The position numbers were made by a program, and so were the translations under genes. Positions 31,601-43,325 of a DNA stretch of 64,000 nt are shown piece by piece. The stretch is from Sphagnum compactum (Eukaryota > Bryophyta > Sphagnopsida > Sphagnales): positions 13,950,001 through 14,014,000 of the forward strand of contig OZ234501.1 in the NCBI GenBank assembly GCA_965153455.1, read 5' to 3'. Numbering within the stretch: position 1 is the stretch's first letter; the number at the start of each line of letters is the position of its first letter. The notes under the pieces were generated by a model. That model saw nothing but the letters and a program-made list of their open reading frames with translations, searched no databases and was not told where the DNA came from.

Positions 31601-33406
31601 AGACCATTTCATTATCACTTGTCAGAAGAGAAATTCCCAATCTCTGATGAGGTAGGACATGTGAACCCTGATATCCTTGGTATTCCCCATGTGTTGCATC
31701 ACTCAGTAAGTATAAAATACAACAAAGAATAAATGACTAGCCTATGCAAAACTGAAGTGCTTCAGTTTGTTTGCCCATGCAGCAATGGACACATGCAAAG
31801 AAGAGGTCATTTTACAACCATCACATGGGGGATATTGAGCAATGAACCAAATGAAATGAGGAATTCTGGAATAAGACATACATGGTGCTTGATGGGACTT
31901 GAGTAAACTCTGCGAGCAGTGGTTGAATTCAAGCAGGAGACAAGTGGGTGCTTGTTCAACTCCACAAAGGACAAAATCTCTGATTCAGAATAGTGGCCAC
32001 CTACACCACCTCACCAAACCTCACAATGAGAGAGACATTTGTACACTGTGAGATTTGGCACAAAGACAGATATCTCCACCCAACACATGGTAAGAGAAAA
32101 TAGATAACAAAAGCCAATAGAATACGCACCAAAAGCAGCAAAGTTCACAGCCTGTGGCTTGCGCAATGCAATAAATGGTGGCTTTATAAAGAGTTGCACA
32201 ATGTCTGCATTTGTGGTTTGCAAGAACTCTGTTCCTTCTTCTGCCATAGCTGCTGCAATGAACTCTTCATACTCTGGCCCCTGCAAATAAAAATTATCAA
32301 AGATAAATCTTCACCATGGTCTATGACAAAATGGATCGTGTGTGATGAGTTCAGCATGGAAGATCTCAAGATCATGATCATTCTCAGAGTAGCTCCTCAG
32401 GCAGCCCACCAGCCAAGGAGAAGCTCAAACCTCAAGGATTGAATACATCCATATACTCTGGACGAAAGACCTTTGAATTAACTACTCTATTTGAGGCACA
32501 AAACATAGAACCATGCAACAAAGATTGGAATTTTTTTTCTACCTCAAACTTCTCAAAGTAGCTGATAACAACAGCCACGTTCTTGTTCAAAAAAGCTTCA
32601 GCCTCTGCTTTGGTTGAGATGGTGGTTGCAGCAAACCCTGTCCTTTTGCGCACCCAATTCACCATCTCCTCCCTGCAGCACCACTGCTGTAATTTTTCAG
32701 GGTTCTCCCTGGCCATCATCATCAAGGTCTTAAAGAGATTGTGTTTCCTACTACACAAATCCGTGGATTTAGTTAGTAAGTGGAGAGATCTTTGACTCTT
32801 TCTTACTTACCCAGAGCAATGCTGCTAACCCTGAGAGAGAGAGAGAGAGAGAAAGAAAGAAAAGCAACCAAACCTGGAGTGGCCAGAAGTGTAGCGCTGG
32901 AACGTGCCATTGGTGAAGAAGAGAAGAGCAGGGAAGCCTTTGATGCTGTACTGAGAAGCAGTACTGGGGTTATTGACAGCATCAAGCTTGGCAAACACTA
33001 CTGTGCTCCCACTCTCGGCAAGGAGTCTGGAAACCAGAGCAAAATCTTCCATCAATGCGGAGCTGCGCGTACACCATGGTGCATATCCGAGCAAGAACAC
33101 ATACTCGTGGGATCCTAGCACCTTGTCCGCAGTCCGATCGTTGATATCCATCAACAGCGCTCGCCCAAAGACTGGAGCTGCTGTTCCGCTACTCCCTTCC
33201 TCCTCATCCTCCAAGTCTTCCAAGTCTTCCAAATCCTCCAAATCCTCGCCTTCAACATCCTCCTCGTCAGCTGCCGCTGATTCCCGTTGGATCTCAGAAG
33301 CCACCAAAGTTGTCAGGAGCAGCAAAACGAGGAGGAGGAAAAAAATGCTACACCAACGGCGACGAAAAGAACAAGAACAAAGACAAGGGACCACCACTGC
33401 ACTCAT
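28618..33406 (-). CDS. PDI-like protein with one monothiol and one dithiol thioredoxin domain, KDEL-tailed
   Basis: Predicted 645-residue ER lumenal protein of the plant PDIL1-5/1-6 type, in 12 exons: 33406-32874, 32672-32543, 32280-32130, 32000-31882, 31587-31507, 31197-31111, 30512-30441, 30165-30097, 29824-29744, 29504-29370, 29253-29197, 29040-28618. All are GT-AG and the phases agree. Seen: a signal peptide (residues about 1-37, Leu-rich core), an acidic LED repeat tract (about 55-70), a first thioredoxin fold with YAPWC-TRS (Cys112 but Ser115, so no resolving cysteine), PDI b-type regions, a second thioredoxin fold with YTPWC-VAC (Cys447/Cys450), an acidic/Ser-rich tail, and a C-terminal KDEL. 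The PDI family forms, reduces or isomerises disulfides during secretory folding; the CxxS first site suggests mixed-disulfide holding or isomerase-like behaviour rather than oxidation. Length is somewhat above the usual 530-580 because of the long acidic linker and tail. Confidence 0.93.
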
Positions 33407-33900
33407 CTCGTGAGCAGCCCGCCACCACCCACACTTTCAAACACAGAAGCTGAAAAAACAAGAGAGAAAGAAACCGCGATCAGTTGATGATGGACCACAA
33501 CACTTGTAAAACCACCGCAACAGCAATGTGGATTGAGTTCTCGCTGTAAAACCTCCCCCCTTCTTTCCCAGTTCTTCTTGCTCACATTGTGCGCAACAAA
33601 GTTCTTCGAGACGCCGCCGTCGTCGTAGTGCAAGAGCTTCGCTCTTTTGTCAAGCTGCCAAGAAGAAGAAGAGCTTGCGGTGCATTGTCGGTGCGAATCC
33701 ACCGAAAGAGTTTCAACCAAAAACGCCCCCTAACAAACAAACAGTTTTTTTTTTTTTTTTTTTTTTTTTTTGGCGACCGAAAAAAAACCCCCCAGTGCGA
33801 ATTGTACAAAGGCGTTAATTTATTTTGGGGGAAAAAAATTGCAAAAGTCGCCATATTTAGAGGAAAAGAAGTCTCATTTCGCCATATTTAGACAAGGGGT
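33407..33900 (-). promoter_or_regulatory. 5' flank of the PDI-like gene
   Basis: The region upstream of the PDI start is GC-richer until about 33730, then carries a T27 run (33745-33771; A27 on the gene strand) and an A/C-rich stretch. CGCCATATTTAGA occurs twice, at about 33850 and 33880. No confident TATA box was assigned. Confidence 0.35.
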
Positions 33901-34879
33901 TCTCGCAGCTTCTGGTTTGTCCTACACTCGGCGTTCAGCAAGCATAGCCTCTTGCCCTTATACTTTCCCATCGGTGTTTTTATTTGTGGCAATTTATGGC
34001 CACTTTTCTACATTCTCAAAACCTTGGCCACCCATATAAAAGGAAAAAAAGGGTGGAATTTAAATTTTCTTTTCGTTGCAAAGTGGATGTGGGAAGATGG
34101 AGATGGGCCAAAAGCCATTCCCCCAACGGTTTGGATTCGCCAACCTAAACCCTAAACCTTTTGTCATTGTTGTCAAAATGCGATGATGATGATCGTTGAT
34201 GTCACCTAAATGCCACCCTAAACTCATCGAGCAACTCATTCCTGAAGATGTCGAAGATGTCAATGCATTTTTCGTCAAAAAGTTTCATTGCTTCTATCTC
34301 CAAGGTCATTAGAGTTGTTCTCCTACTTTTTTATGCTTGTCATCGATGAGCTAATCCTTGCGGTCTGTGTTGCCCACTTGTGATGGAGTTTTTGTTTGCA
34401 ATAAATTGTAGTCACCAATTGCAATATGTCTTCAATGCTTGTAGCTTATATCATTGATAGCTTCATTGATAGCAAGAGCTCCATGAAATCACGAATCCTC
34501 CATTGTGATGAGCTCACATTGAAGTTCTAGATTTATTTTCTCAAGCTTCATGATTGCCACGAAACATATTTTACAAGTTTTTTTTTTAGGTTTGTTTTGT
34601 ATTTTGTATTTTACAACTTGAAGTCTCCAAGGATGTTGTGAGTCATTTCTATGTGCAAAATGAAGGGTAGTTGAATGCAATTATCATGATGTTGATTTTA
34701 TCCTATTGTTTAGTTTTGAAATTTGTCAGGGACTTTGTGCATAATAACAAGAGTACATAATTGCAAGAGTATCCATAATGACATTCATGATCTACATACA
34801 AAACTCAAAAGAAGTAAGTCATTTATTGCTTTCTTTTTTACTTTCATGTTTGTGGCAATTACCGATAGGGATTTCCATG
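33901..34879. other. Intergenic region
   Basis: No gene was recognised. CCTAAACCCTAAACC near 34142 is a telomere-box-like motif on the opposite side of the PDI promoter. Short open frames lack motifs. Confidence 0.5.
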
Positions 34880-35200
34880 TCTTTAATGTTGTTGTCTTTT
34901 TTAATGAAGATGTAATATTGATGTCTTCTTTAGTGGTGGTGTTTTCTTTAGTGTTGATGTTTGTTCTAGTGTTGGTGTTTTTGTGAGTGGTGTTGTCTAC
35001 TTCAATGTTGGTATTTTCTTCTATGGTGCTCCTTTTTTTTTCAATGGTATTCCTTTCTTCAGTGCTATAATCTTCAATGGTATTACCTATTTCAATGGTG
35101 CTCTTTATTTCAATGTTATTCTCTTCTTTAGTGGTGTTTTCCTCTTTAATGTTGTGATGTTGAGTGATGTATATTTTAATGATGTTTTATGCTTAAGAAT
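34880..35200 (+). repeat. Degenerate short tandem repeat (TTCAATGGTGYT-like)
   Basis: Variants of TTTAGTGGTGTT, TTCAATGGTATT and TTCAATGTTATT recur at spacings of about 15-27 bp. The repetition keeps long frames open and produces Phe/Val-rich translations, which are compositional rather than genic. Confidence 0.6.
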
Positions 35201-35389
35201 TGATCTTTTTTTAGTGTTGCTCACACTCATATGTTCTTATGTCCTTGAGGGGGTCTTCCCCCAACCCTAAAAATAATCTACCCATCCCACCCAAGGTATG
35301 AATTAAGAAGCAAAATTATTATGCCACAAGAAATTTTTTAAACAAATGCATTATAAAACTCCTATGGGCTAAATTGTTTATAAGAAAAA

Positions 35390-36042
35390 ATGGGAGCTTA
35401 CACACTATCAAATGTAGGATTTATACTAAGGTAGAAGGGAAGGACAAACTACTTATTACTAAGTGGGATTCTCTTTGTAAGCATGCAGGTCGCAAAAAAG
35501 TTCTAAACAATATTGGGTTTAATGTGAAAAAAAGGGACTAGCTTTATTCCAAAGTTTGTAAGCATGTTAAAAACCAAAAAACATTTGTTTGTCACAATAA
35601 AAAGACTATTGATGCCTAATTGGCACATGGGGTGGTAGGAAAAAAAACTTTTCATTGTCCTTCATCTGCTACAATTGGGCCATCCAATGTTGGAATATGA
35701 ATCATTGGGGCCCTTGTTTCAATTTTTGGCAATGCCAAAAGAACAATCAAAAACATTGGAATGATAATTTGGGTTTGACCATGGCAAAATTTATGCACCA
35801 AGTGGTGATGAGGGCAACTAAGCCTACAATTCAAATTCAACATTATGCCTCTTTCAATTCTGATGAAGTCTTCACATTTCATAACTAATCATGGTTGTCT
35901 ACCCATTGCTATGTGATGGAAAACTGGGTACTTGGATTCCCATTACAATATCTTTGGATAGGGTGGTTATAGGTTCAAAATGTGATAACTTAAGGTTATT
36001 ATGGAGGCATTGATGATAAGTGGAGGTTTGCCATGAAACTAT
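35390..36042 (+). pseudogene. hAT-type transposase relic, N-terminal half
   Basis: Plus-strand reading with several stops and frame changes. It contains CRIYTKVEGKDKLLITKWDS, LCKHAGRKKVLNNIGFNVK, a WNDNLGLTMAKFMHQVVMRA block, SWLSTHCYVMENW and finally VIMEALMISGGLP, in the order expected of plant hAT-like transposases. It ends at position 36042, exactly where a CACTA-like terminus begins. The missing C-terminal half lies on the minus strand ending at 40515. The joined frame and flanking TAT triplets show the halves were once one gene. Several in-frame stops mean it is not functional. Confidence 0.75.
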
Positions 36043-36400
36043 CACTACTAAAAAATGCATGGAGAAACCAGTACATCCAACCACCCAATTCAACTTTGGG
36101 TGGTATTCACATGACACAAAACACTCATGACTTTGTTGAATGGGAAAATCCCATTAAAAACTCACCAAAGTGGTCATGCCATGGGAGGTAACAATGGTTT
36201 AGGAATGAAAGTTTTTCATTCCACCTTTTCAAACCACTTGGGTGGTTTTTCTTAGTGGTCATTCTAGGCGTTGTGCACAAAGTTAATTACCTTGCAAGGT
36301 AAGTAGGTAGCCACCATTTAATTTAAATGCCACATGGTTTCACTTGGGTGCCCAATGTCTAATGCCACATGTTTATACTTAAGTTTGTAGCCACTGGGTA
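36043..36400 (+). mobile_element. CACTA-like transposon, left terminus and subterminal region
   Basis: Begins CACTACTAAAAAATGC immediately after TAT (36040-36042). Downstream sequence has repeated subterminal motifs TTGGGTGG (36100, 36229) and TTAGTGGTCATT (36253), also seen in the same plus-strand orientation near 40516-40770. Termini starting CACTA with a 3-bp target duplication are the hallmark of En/Spm-type (CACTA) elements. No transposase of this family was found in the window, so it is either non-autonomous or too decayed to recognise. Confidence 0.6.
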
Positions 36401-39009
36401 AGTACATAAAAATGAATATTAAGTAATAAATATATTTAGGCTAAGTTAATATACCTAGGTTGTGTTTTGCTAGTTTAATGTAGGTATGACTTAATTAAAT
36501 ATAGTTAAACTATACATAAATTAAGGTAATCAATCTATATTTAGTCTAAGTAAAATGAAATATGTACCTAAGGTATGTTTATTGTAGCCTATAACTAGGT
36601 TAGATATATCATAATATATATATTTAGACTAAATATATCATAGCCAATGTATTGAGGCTACATGTTGGTATATAATTTCTTATGTAACTAGGTACATATA
36701 ATGATTTATATTTACAATAAGGTAGGTTAAGCCTACTTGATTACATGTAACTAACCTAACTATAGCTTAACTTATATATACATTGTCTATACATACTTAA
36801 ACTATATGTACTTAATTTATATGTACATAGTCTCTACATACCTACTTTATATAAACTTAACCCCACATATAAGCTACACTACCTAAATACCTTACCCTAC
36901 CTTGCCTATACCTTACATATACCTTAGCATTGCATGTAAATTGTACACTACGTAAATACCCTACTTTAGTACCCTATGTATACCATACATTTTATACCCT
37001 ACATATACCCTACCCAACCTACTTATGCTTTTCTTATACCTTAGCCTTACATATAAACTACATTACTTAAATACCTTACCTTACATATGTAGGTTAAGTG
37101 AATACCTTAAATACCTAAATTTATTACCCTACCTTACATACCCTACACATACCATATGTTAACCTAAATATCATGTCTTATATACATACCCTATTTTACA
37201 GTTGTAACCTAAAATGAATACGAGCTAAAAAATTAAATACCCTACCGATACCCTATATATGGTCTTTGTTAATCAATACCCTACCCTACATACATAAGTT
37301 AAATGACTTAATTTTGAATATATGTATTACCTATTGTAATTTATAACTCCCATTACTTACCTAGGTTAATTAACAACACCTAGGTTACGTTAATTACCCG
37401 TAATCATACCTACAATATTATTAGTTGGTTACCTAATTATTTACCTAATATACATTAATTAGTATGTAATTAAATAATTAAATATTAGATATTGCAAATA
37501 CATTATAATAATATAAAATGAATTAGGTAAAATTTGTAAAAGATTAGTTACAATATGCTTGTAATTATTAATCAACAATATAATTCATTATATTTATATC
37601 GATATTTTATATAATTTAAATATTTATAATATGGTTGCAATTATTAGTTACAACTATATAATGATATATTAATGATTGTAATAAACATACATAGTTTCAA
37701 TCTTATACCCGCTTGTTGGTCTACAATATCATCTTCAATCCCACCCAAATGAACAAATAGTTGATGGTATTTGAGGGCCTAAGGATATTGCCCACATGAT
37801 GCAACAAGTTTATAGTGGGCTTGTTTTGCGTTGCCAGTTTTGGTACCAATGTTGATATCTATGATCATTTTACATACTTGTTTAACTTTAGGTTCAATCT
37901 TTTTTCTTTTAGGTTGTTCAATTATAAACACATTTGTTCAACATCGATTGTTCAAATTGGTTGTTTTTCAAAAACACGTACCCACTATAGACTAGGTAAT
38001 TAACAAAAGGATGTCAATTATTGAAAATAATTGAGGTATTTTTGAATCCACAATATTTTGGAGATTGATGACCTTGAGGTTTGAGATCCACAATGTAACT
38101 CTTTTGTCAACATTTGGGAAATAATCCAATGGATGAAAACTTACATTTGATGTTTTATTCAAATGATGCTAATGTCTTTTTTTATCAAAATTTTGGGGAG
38201 ATTTATAAAAAAATTAGCAAAATTGGTCAAACTTACCCTAGGAAAAAAATAAATTATTTCTTTGTCAAAATAAACAATGAAATTCATTAGAAAAAAAACA
38301 CTAAATGGTGCACAAGTTTTTTTTTCCAATTTTGCAAAGTTGGTAGTGGGGCCACACCTTAAATGCATGAAGTGTTGAACAAGTTAAAAATTAAAAAATG
38401 TTAGAGGAATGTTTGGCCTCATTAGTTTTTTTAAAATTTCAAAATGGTTGACATTTTATTGTGACAATGAAAATTTTGATCACTCCTCCAAATTTAAAGG
38501 TGACACAATCTAGCTACATTTAGTATTCAATTAAGGTTTATTGGCTATTCTTATTTTGCATTTGGAGTTTTTAGTGCATTTTGTAAATTTTTTTGTTAGA
38601 CTCTAACCCCTATTTGTGCCAAATTATAGAGTTTAAGGCATGTCAACAAACATTGTGAATTGCATTATGCATACAAAATGTAAATTTCAAATACAACTTA
38701 AACAAAAAACATGAACTATTCCCAAACATAAGCATTTAGGGGGATTTAAACCCTTAACACGAGCCATTCCAACATAAGTGGCCTACAAAATCAATCAAAT
38801 TAGCATACAAATAGAGTGGAAAGTGAATACTACATGGTAACATCATGCAAAGAAAGTTGTTAACAACTATTGAATTTACCAAACTTTGATGCAAAACCTA
38901 CACAATTATACAATGCCAAAATAGTCCCAACATTTTCACTTATCATATTGCACCCAATGCCTAACCATTGTAACAATATTAGTGACATGTTGCTCACCAT
39001 TGTTCAATA
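36401..39009. other. AT-rich interior of the rearranged transposon, no genes
   Basis: Very AT-rich sequence. From about 36840 to 37330 it holds degenerate pyrimidine-rich repeats of the TACCCTACC/TACCTTACA type with strong strand asymmetry. The inversion junction that separated the two transposase halves must lie somewhere between about 36.4 and 39.0 kb, but I could not locate it. No supported coding region. Confidence 0.5.
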
Positions 39010-40515
39010 CATTTTACATTTATTTTTTTTGCAAAGTGTAAAATTGTTATGTAAACATGCACACAACAAAGGGCAAATGGGTAATGACCATGTTGCTAAG
39101 TTTTGATTTCATGAAAGTCAACGTATAAAAACACCTTGCATCTTCCACACTACCTAATATTTGCACCTTTCACATAATAATGCTTCAATTCAACCAATTT
39201 CACATATTCTTGGAAGTTGTAGATTAATATCCAAGGTGTTGTCACCAAGTGCCACATTTCGGTCGAAGGATTGGTGTCAAAAGGTGGAGCCATGCATGCT
39301 ACTACATTCGATGTCATCTTCAACTTGAACATGCCTTACTAGTTATCAAGGTCATTAACATTGAGGACCTCAAACCCAAAGTTTTCCACCCCATCCAACA
39401 ATTGGGTTTTGCCATAAGAAAAAGCCATTATGATTACCTCAAGGTGTTTCGGGAAAGATGCCTCATGATTTGGTTGTCCCCAATACTGGGGATACATAAT
39501 CCCAAGAACATCCATGACACCATGGGTTGGAAACTTTGTTTCTAATTTTTGAACCAAATTTTTTGAAGCCTCTGCCAAAGCAACCCCTACCCAACAAAAC
39601 ACATAATGGCATGAAGATAAGACATAATTTCAAAAAATGAGAAAAAAATTAAAATAATGTAGAACGAAAGTTTCAAGAATTTACCTTTGCAATGGTTCTT
39701 CACAAGTGATTCAACAACAACAAATACACCTTTAATGACAAATGTGAGCATTATGGTCTCCAAATCACAATGCATTACCTAGATATGTTGACCATTTACT
39801 TCAAAGGCCAAATGTTGAACTCTAGAATTTGGATTAAGTGTCCAATTCATCTAGATGTTTTCATGTTTACATTCAAGCAAGGACTTGAAAACCTAAAAGT
39901 TATTTGTAGTGAAGTTGAAATTCTATTACAAATACATGTTGTACATATCACCTTGGTAAACCTTAATAGCAACCCCAAGGTCACACACAAACACATCCCT
40001 CATTTGTGCAAACTTAATGAAAGCATGCACATATTTTAACAACATGGTAGGATATAAGCAAGTCCCAACAAAATTTACAAGTCACATAGATGTTCATAGT
40101 TCATTTTTGCTTATTAGTTTAAAACGTTGTTTAATGTCATCTTCACCAAGAATGTTTTATATTTTGCCATCAACCTTCTGGCAAGGCTCAACATTGAGAT
40201 TCACCTTGCTTTCACATTTTGGAGAATCTTATCCCCCTTCGTTTCTAAGATTTCAACTAACTTTGTAAATTTTAAATGCTTATTGGGTGAATGTGCAAAG
40301 TAATTTTGCATGGTTTGTAACAAATGTTCAAAGCAAATCACCAAAGGCTAACTTGATAAGGGTTGCACTACTAAGTTTGTTCGATGGGCCATACAATGGA
40401 TCCTCAAAGAATTAGGAGCACAATTATGATAGATTTGATTTGTGACACCAATCCTTGTACCTTGAAAGACATTAATGCCATTCGCCCCATAATATATGGG
40501 CTTTTGGGCAATATA
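39010..40515 (-). pseudogene. hAT-type transposase relic, C-terminal half
   Basis: Minus-strand reading beginning IAQKPIYYGANGINVFQGTR, then IHCMAHRTNLVVQPLS, NYFAHSPNKHLKFTKLVEIL, ILQNVKAR with a stop where the family has Trp, RDVFVCDLGVAIKVYQGDMY, ALAEASKNLVQKLETKFPTH, and the C-terminal dimerisation block near LGSVEDARCFYTLTFMKSKL. The last is the hAT C-terminal (hATC) signature. Multiple stops and at least one intron-like interruption (about 39605-39690) show it is dead. It starts at 40515, next to a CACTA-like end. Confidence in the hAT identity is good; exact limits are approximate. Confidence 0.75.
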
Positions 40516-41000
40516 TACTACTAGAAAACATGTAGTTAGACCATTGTGCAAACCATTCATTTTGTGGTGGTACCACTATAATGGGTTTGTAATAGCCTTA
40601 GTGGTTTAAAGTAATGGTTGGTCCTTAGTGGCATAAGAGAACCATCAAATAGGCAATTGGGTGGATTGGTTCAAGTTCTTTTTGGTTTATCAAAGGTGCT
40701 CGGGCAATAGGTGTATTCATTAATGGTTCTGTGGGTGGTTTCGTGTAGTGGTCATTAAGGTGATTAGTTAAACCCAGGTTGATTAGTCAAACATAAATTT
40801 GATTAGTCAAATGCCATGTGGCATTTAAAAATTGGCCACCCAAGCTAGGCCACATGGCATTTAGACATTGGCCACATAAGCTTGGCCACATTGCACTCAG
40901 AGATTGGCCACTTCGGCTTGGCCATGTGGCATTTAGACATTAGCCACCTAGGTTAAGTGACATGGCATTTAAATATTAGCCATTGAGGTTATGCCACATG
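40516..41000 (-). mobile_element. CACTA-like transposon, other terminus (reverse orientation) with subterminal repeats
   Basis: Starts TACTACTAGAAAACATG on the plus strand, the expected reverse-complemented right end of a CACTA-like element with its first base changed from C to T. The three bases outside it, read in transposase orientation, are TAT, matching the triplet before 36043. Subterminal motifs TTAGTGGT, TTGGGTGG and AGTGGTCATT are shared with the left end. It continues into a 36-bp tandem repeat (about 40810-41000). Confidence 0.6.
40810..41000 (+). repeat. About five units of a 36-bp repeat (GCCACATGGCATTTAGACATT type)
   Basis: Units share ATGGCATTTA, then an ATTGGCCAC block and an AAGCTTGGCCAC-like block. 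The spacing is about 36-38 bp. GCCACATGGC-like palindromes recur. A single related segment (ATGCCACATGG) appears near 36327 in the other transposon end. Confidence 0.7.
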
Positions 41001-42600
41001 GTTAAAGCCTAAATGACTTAGGTTAAGCCTAAACTAGGCCTAAATTAGGTACCAAGGTCTACATTTAGAAACCTAAAGTTTAGGCCACAATTAAGCTTTG
41101 GTCTAGGTGACCAAAATGGGTTTAAGCAACCTGGGCCTACCCTAGGAGCCTATGCTATGTCCTTTCTTAAATTACACCTAAAACTAAACCACTAAACTAG
41201 GCCTAGATGTAAGTCACTTAGATTAAACATACACCTAGCCCCCCGAGGTAAGAAAATCCTATTTTATTTTGAATTTGACCTTGAAGGTTGAACCATTTTT
41301 ATTGGTTCGTCCCAAGTGGCCCTTTTCTAAATTTTTTTTTTATGTCTTAGATGCTTGAAGAGTTTTGATTTATATTTTTCAAATTTTGGAAAGGATGGTA
41401 AACAATATGGGACAAACTTTTGGGGAGGAGAAACATTCTCATATGAACATACAACACTAAAACCTTTTAGTTCATATAACATTTTCCCTAAGTAATTATG
41501 TAATACACTTTAATGAAGTAAATAAATAGATAAAAAGGTAAGTAAATCGGTATGTATGGAAATCTATGTTCTCATTTACACAAATATCTTTTCACCTTTC
41601 TATTTTCTATGTGTAATTATTGTGCCACGCCATTCTTTTACCACGGATTTCACACAATCATAAATTATGTCAAAAAATTTCAAGATTAAAATATTAATTC
41701 CATTCATAATTTTTTTTCGTAAAACTTTGCATTCATACAACAACTTATTTTGATCACATGAAGGTGCTTCCAAAGGTCACAAACACTCACTTATATTCTA
41801 ACTATAAAAAAATCTAAACAAGATTTTTTAAAAAGTTTACACATGACATGGCTCCCAATGTGAATCAACATGCACATTAATGTGATAAAAACTTTTCACA
41901 TGAATTATTTTCACCAAATAAATTACCAAACTAAACCCATAGATAATTATATACGTAATAATCTAATTACATCAAGTTACAATACCTTATTTGTACAGTT
42001 TTACTTTAAGAAAAACTTATTCATTACAAATATTAACTTCAATTAAAAGGCATTACCCATTAATCCAAAAATACATAAGTTTGACAACTTCAATGTGAGG
42101 TAGAATGAGGTGAAATGAGTATAATGTGTAGGGTAAAACTTCCAGTAATGGCCATAACTGAAATAAAGGTTCATACAAGGCAATCGTTGAACAAAAGTCT
42201 TATTTCGGTAATGCCCTCTATTAAGGCCTTTACTTAATTTAAAGATCCATCCAATATTATTTTTTAATAATAGGTAGATTTTACAATGCACAACCCCAAA
42301 AATTTAAAAACCCACTATGGAAATAATGTCGAATTTTTTTGGGAAACTTTTTACATGTAACTAATTACCGATCTTGAAATTCTATGTTTTATGCAAAAAT
42401 TATAATTTTTTTAATAAAAAATATTTATTGAACCCATTTCAATTAAGATAAGGTATGTCATGTGCGTTCATTCACACATGATAATTAAAGTTGGTCATAA
42501 ACTAATATTTGCATTTAAACTGGTATGAAAAGTGAAAACACATGACTAATATTGTTATCAAATTTTCATGAAATAATCCAATTTACAATCAACTACCTAA
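41001..42600. other. AT-rich intergenic or transposon-derived DNA
   Basis: The first 250 bp has degenerate TAGGTTAAGCCTAAA-like repeats that resemble the 36.4-36.8 kb interval. The rest is unassigned and AT-rich. No open frame with protein character. Confidence 0.5.
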
Positions 42601-42616
42601 GTACTACTGAAAATGT

Positions 42617-43325
42617 GTTTTAGGGTTTAGGGTTTAGTGTTAGGGGTTAGGTTTAGGATTTAAGGTTTGAGGCTCTGATTTTAGAGACCCTTTGCATGTT
42701 TTAGGACCGGGGTTTAGGGCTAGGGTTTCATGTTTGAGGCTCTGACTTTAGAGACCAAGAGACGAAGAACAAGAACAGAAGACTTGAAGCGCACAAGGTG
42801 TGGTGGATTACTTGCTGCAGGTGGTGGTGGGTGCATAGTGCATACCCAAAACATTTCGTTGATTGAACCGAAAAACCGATTGCATCTGGTTTTTGGAGCT
42901 TCTGAAGATCGGCATGGGTAGAGAAGGCATTAGTTTTAGTTGCGTAATCGCGGTATCCATCTCGTCGATTTCTCATCGTTCTTGTTTGTGGATAGAAGGA
43001 GAGAGCGAGAGAAGAGTTATTTTCTTTGTGTGTGTGCGAGAGATCCTCTTCCAGTTTTGTGGGAGGGAGAGAGCAGCGAGCTTCTTCTTACCTCTGCCCG
43101 AGCTCGTTCTAGTTTTCTTTGAGAACGAATTAGGAAAGCTTCTTATCAATTCGTTTTCAAATTAATTTTTCAGAAGCGCGAGCGTCATATCTCTCTGCCC
43201 GAGCTCGTTTGTCAGCCAGTGTTTTAGTAATGCGAATCCCAAACTTCTTTTCTCAGCCTGACCTCGTTCTGAGACTTGAAACCCTAGCCGCTGCAAACCG
43301 ACTCACAGTTAGGGTTAGGGTTCGT
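42617..43325 (+). promoter_or_regulatory. Promoter-like region with telomere-box motifs
   Basis: A degenerate TTTAGGG array lies at 42619-42660, with further copies at 42712-42728 and GTTAGGGTTAGGGTT at 43309-43322. AAACCCTAG, the telo-box orientation, is at about 43280. Such boxes are known in plant promoters of ribosomal protein and snoRNA host genes. The sequence becomes markedly GC-richer downstream (43200-43560), as expected of a transcribed leader. Confidence 0.5.

Noticed and set aside
34723-35270. Two plus-strand hydrophobic frames
   Set aside because: Produced by the degenerate TTCAATGGTGTT tandem repeat.
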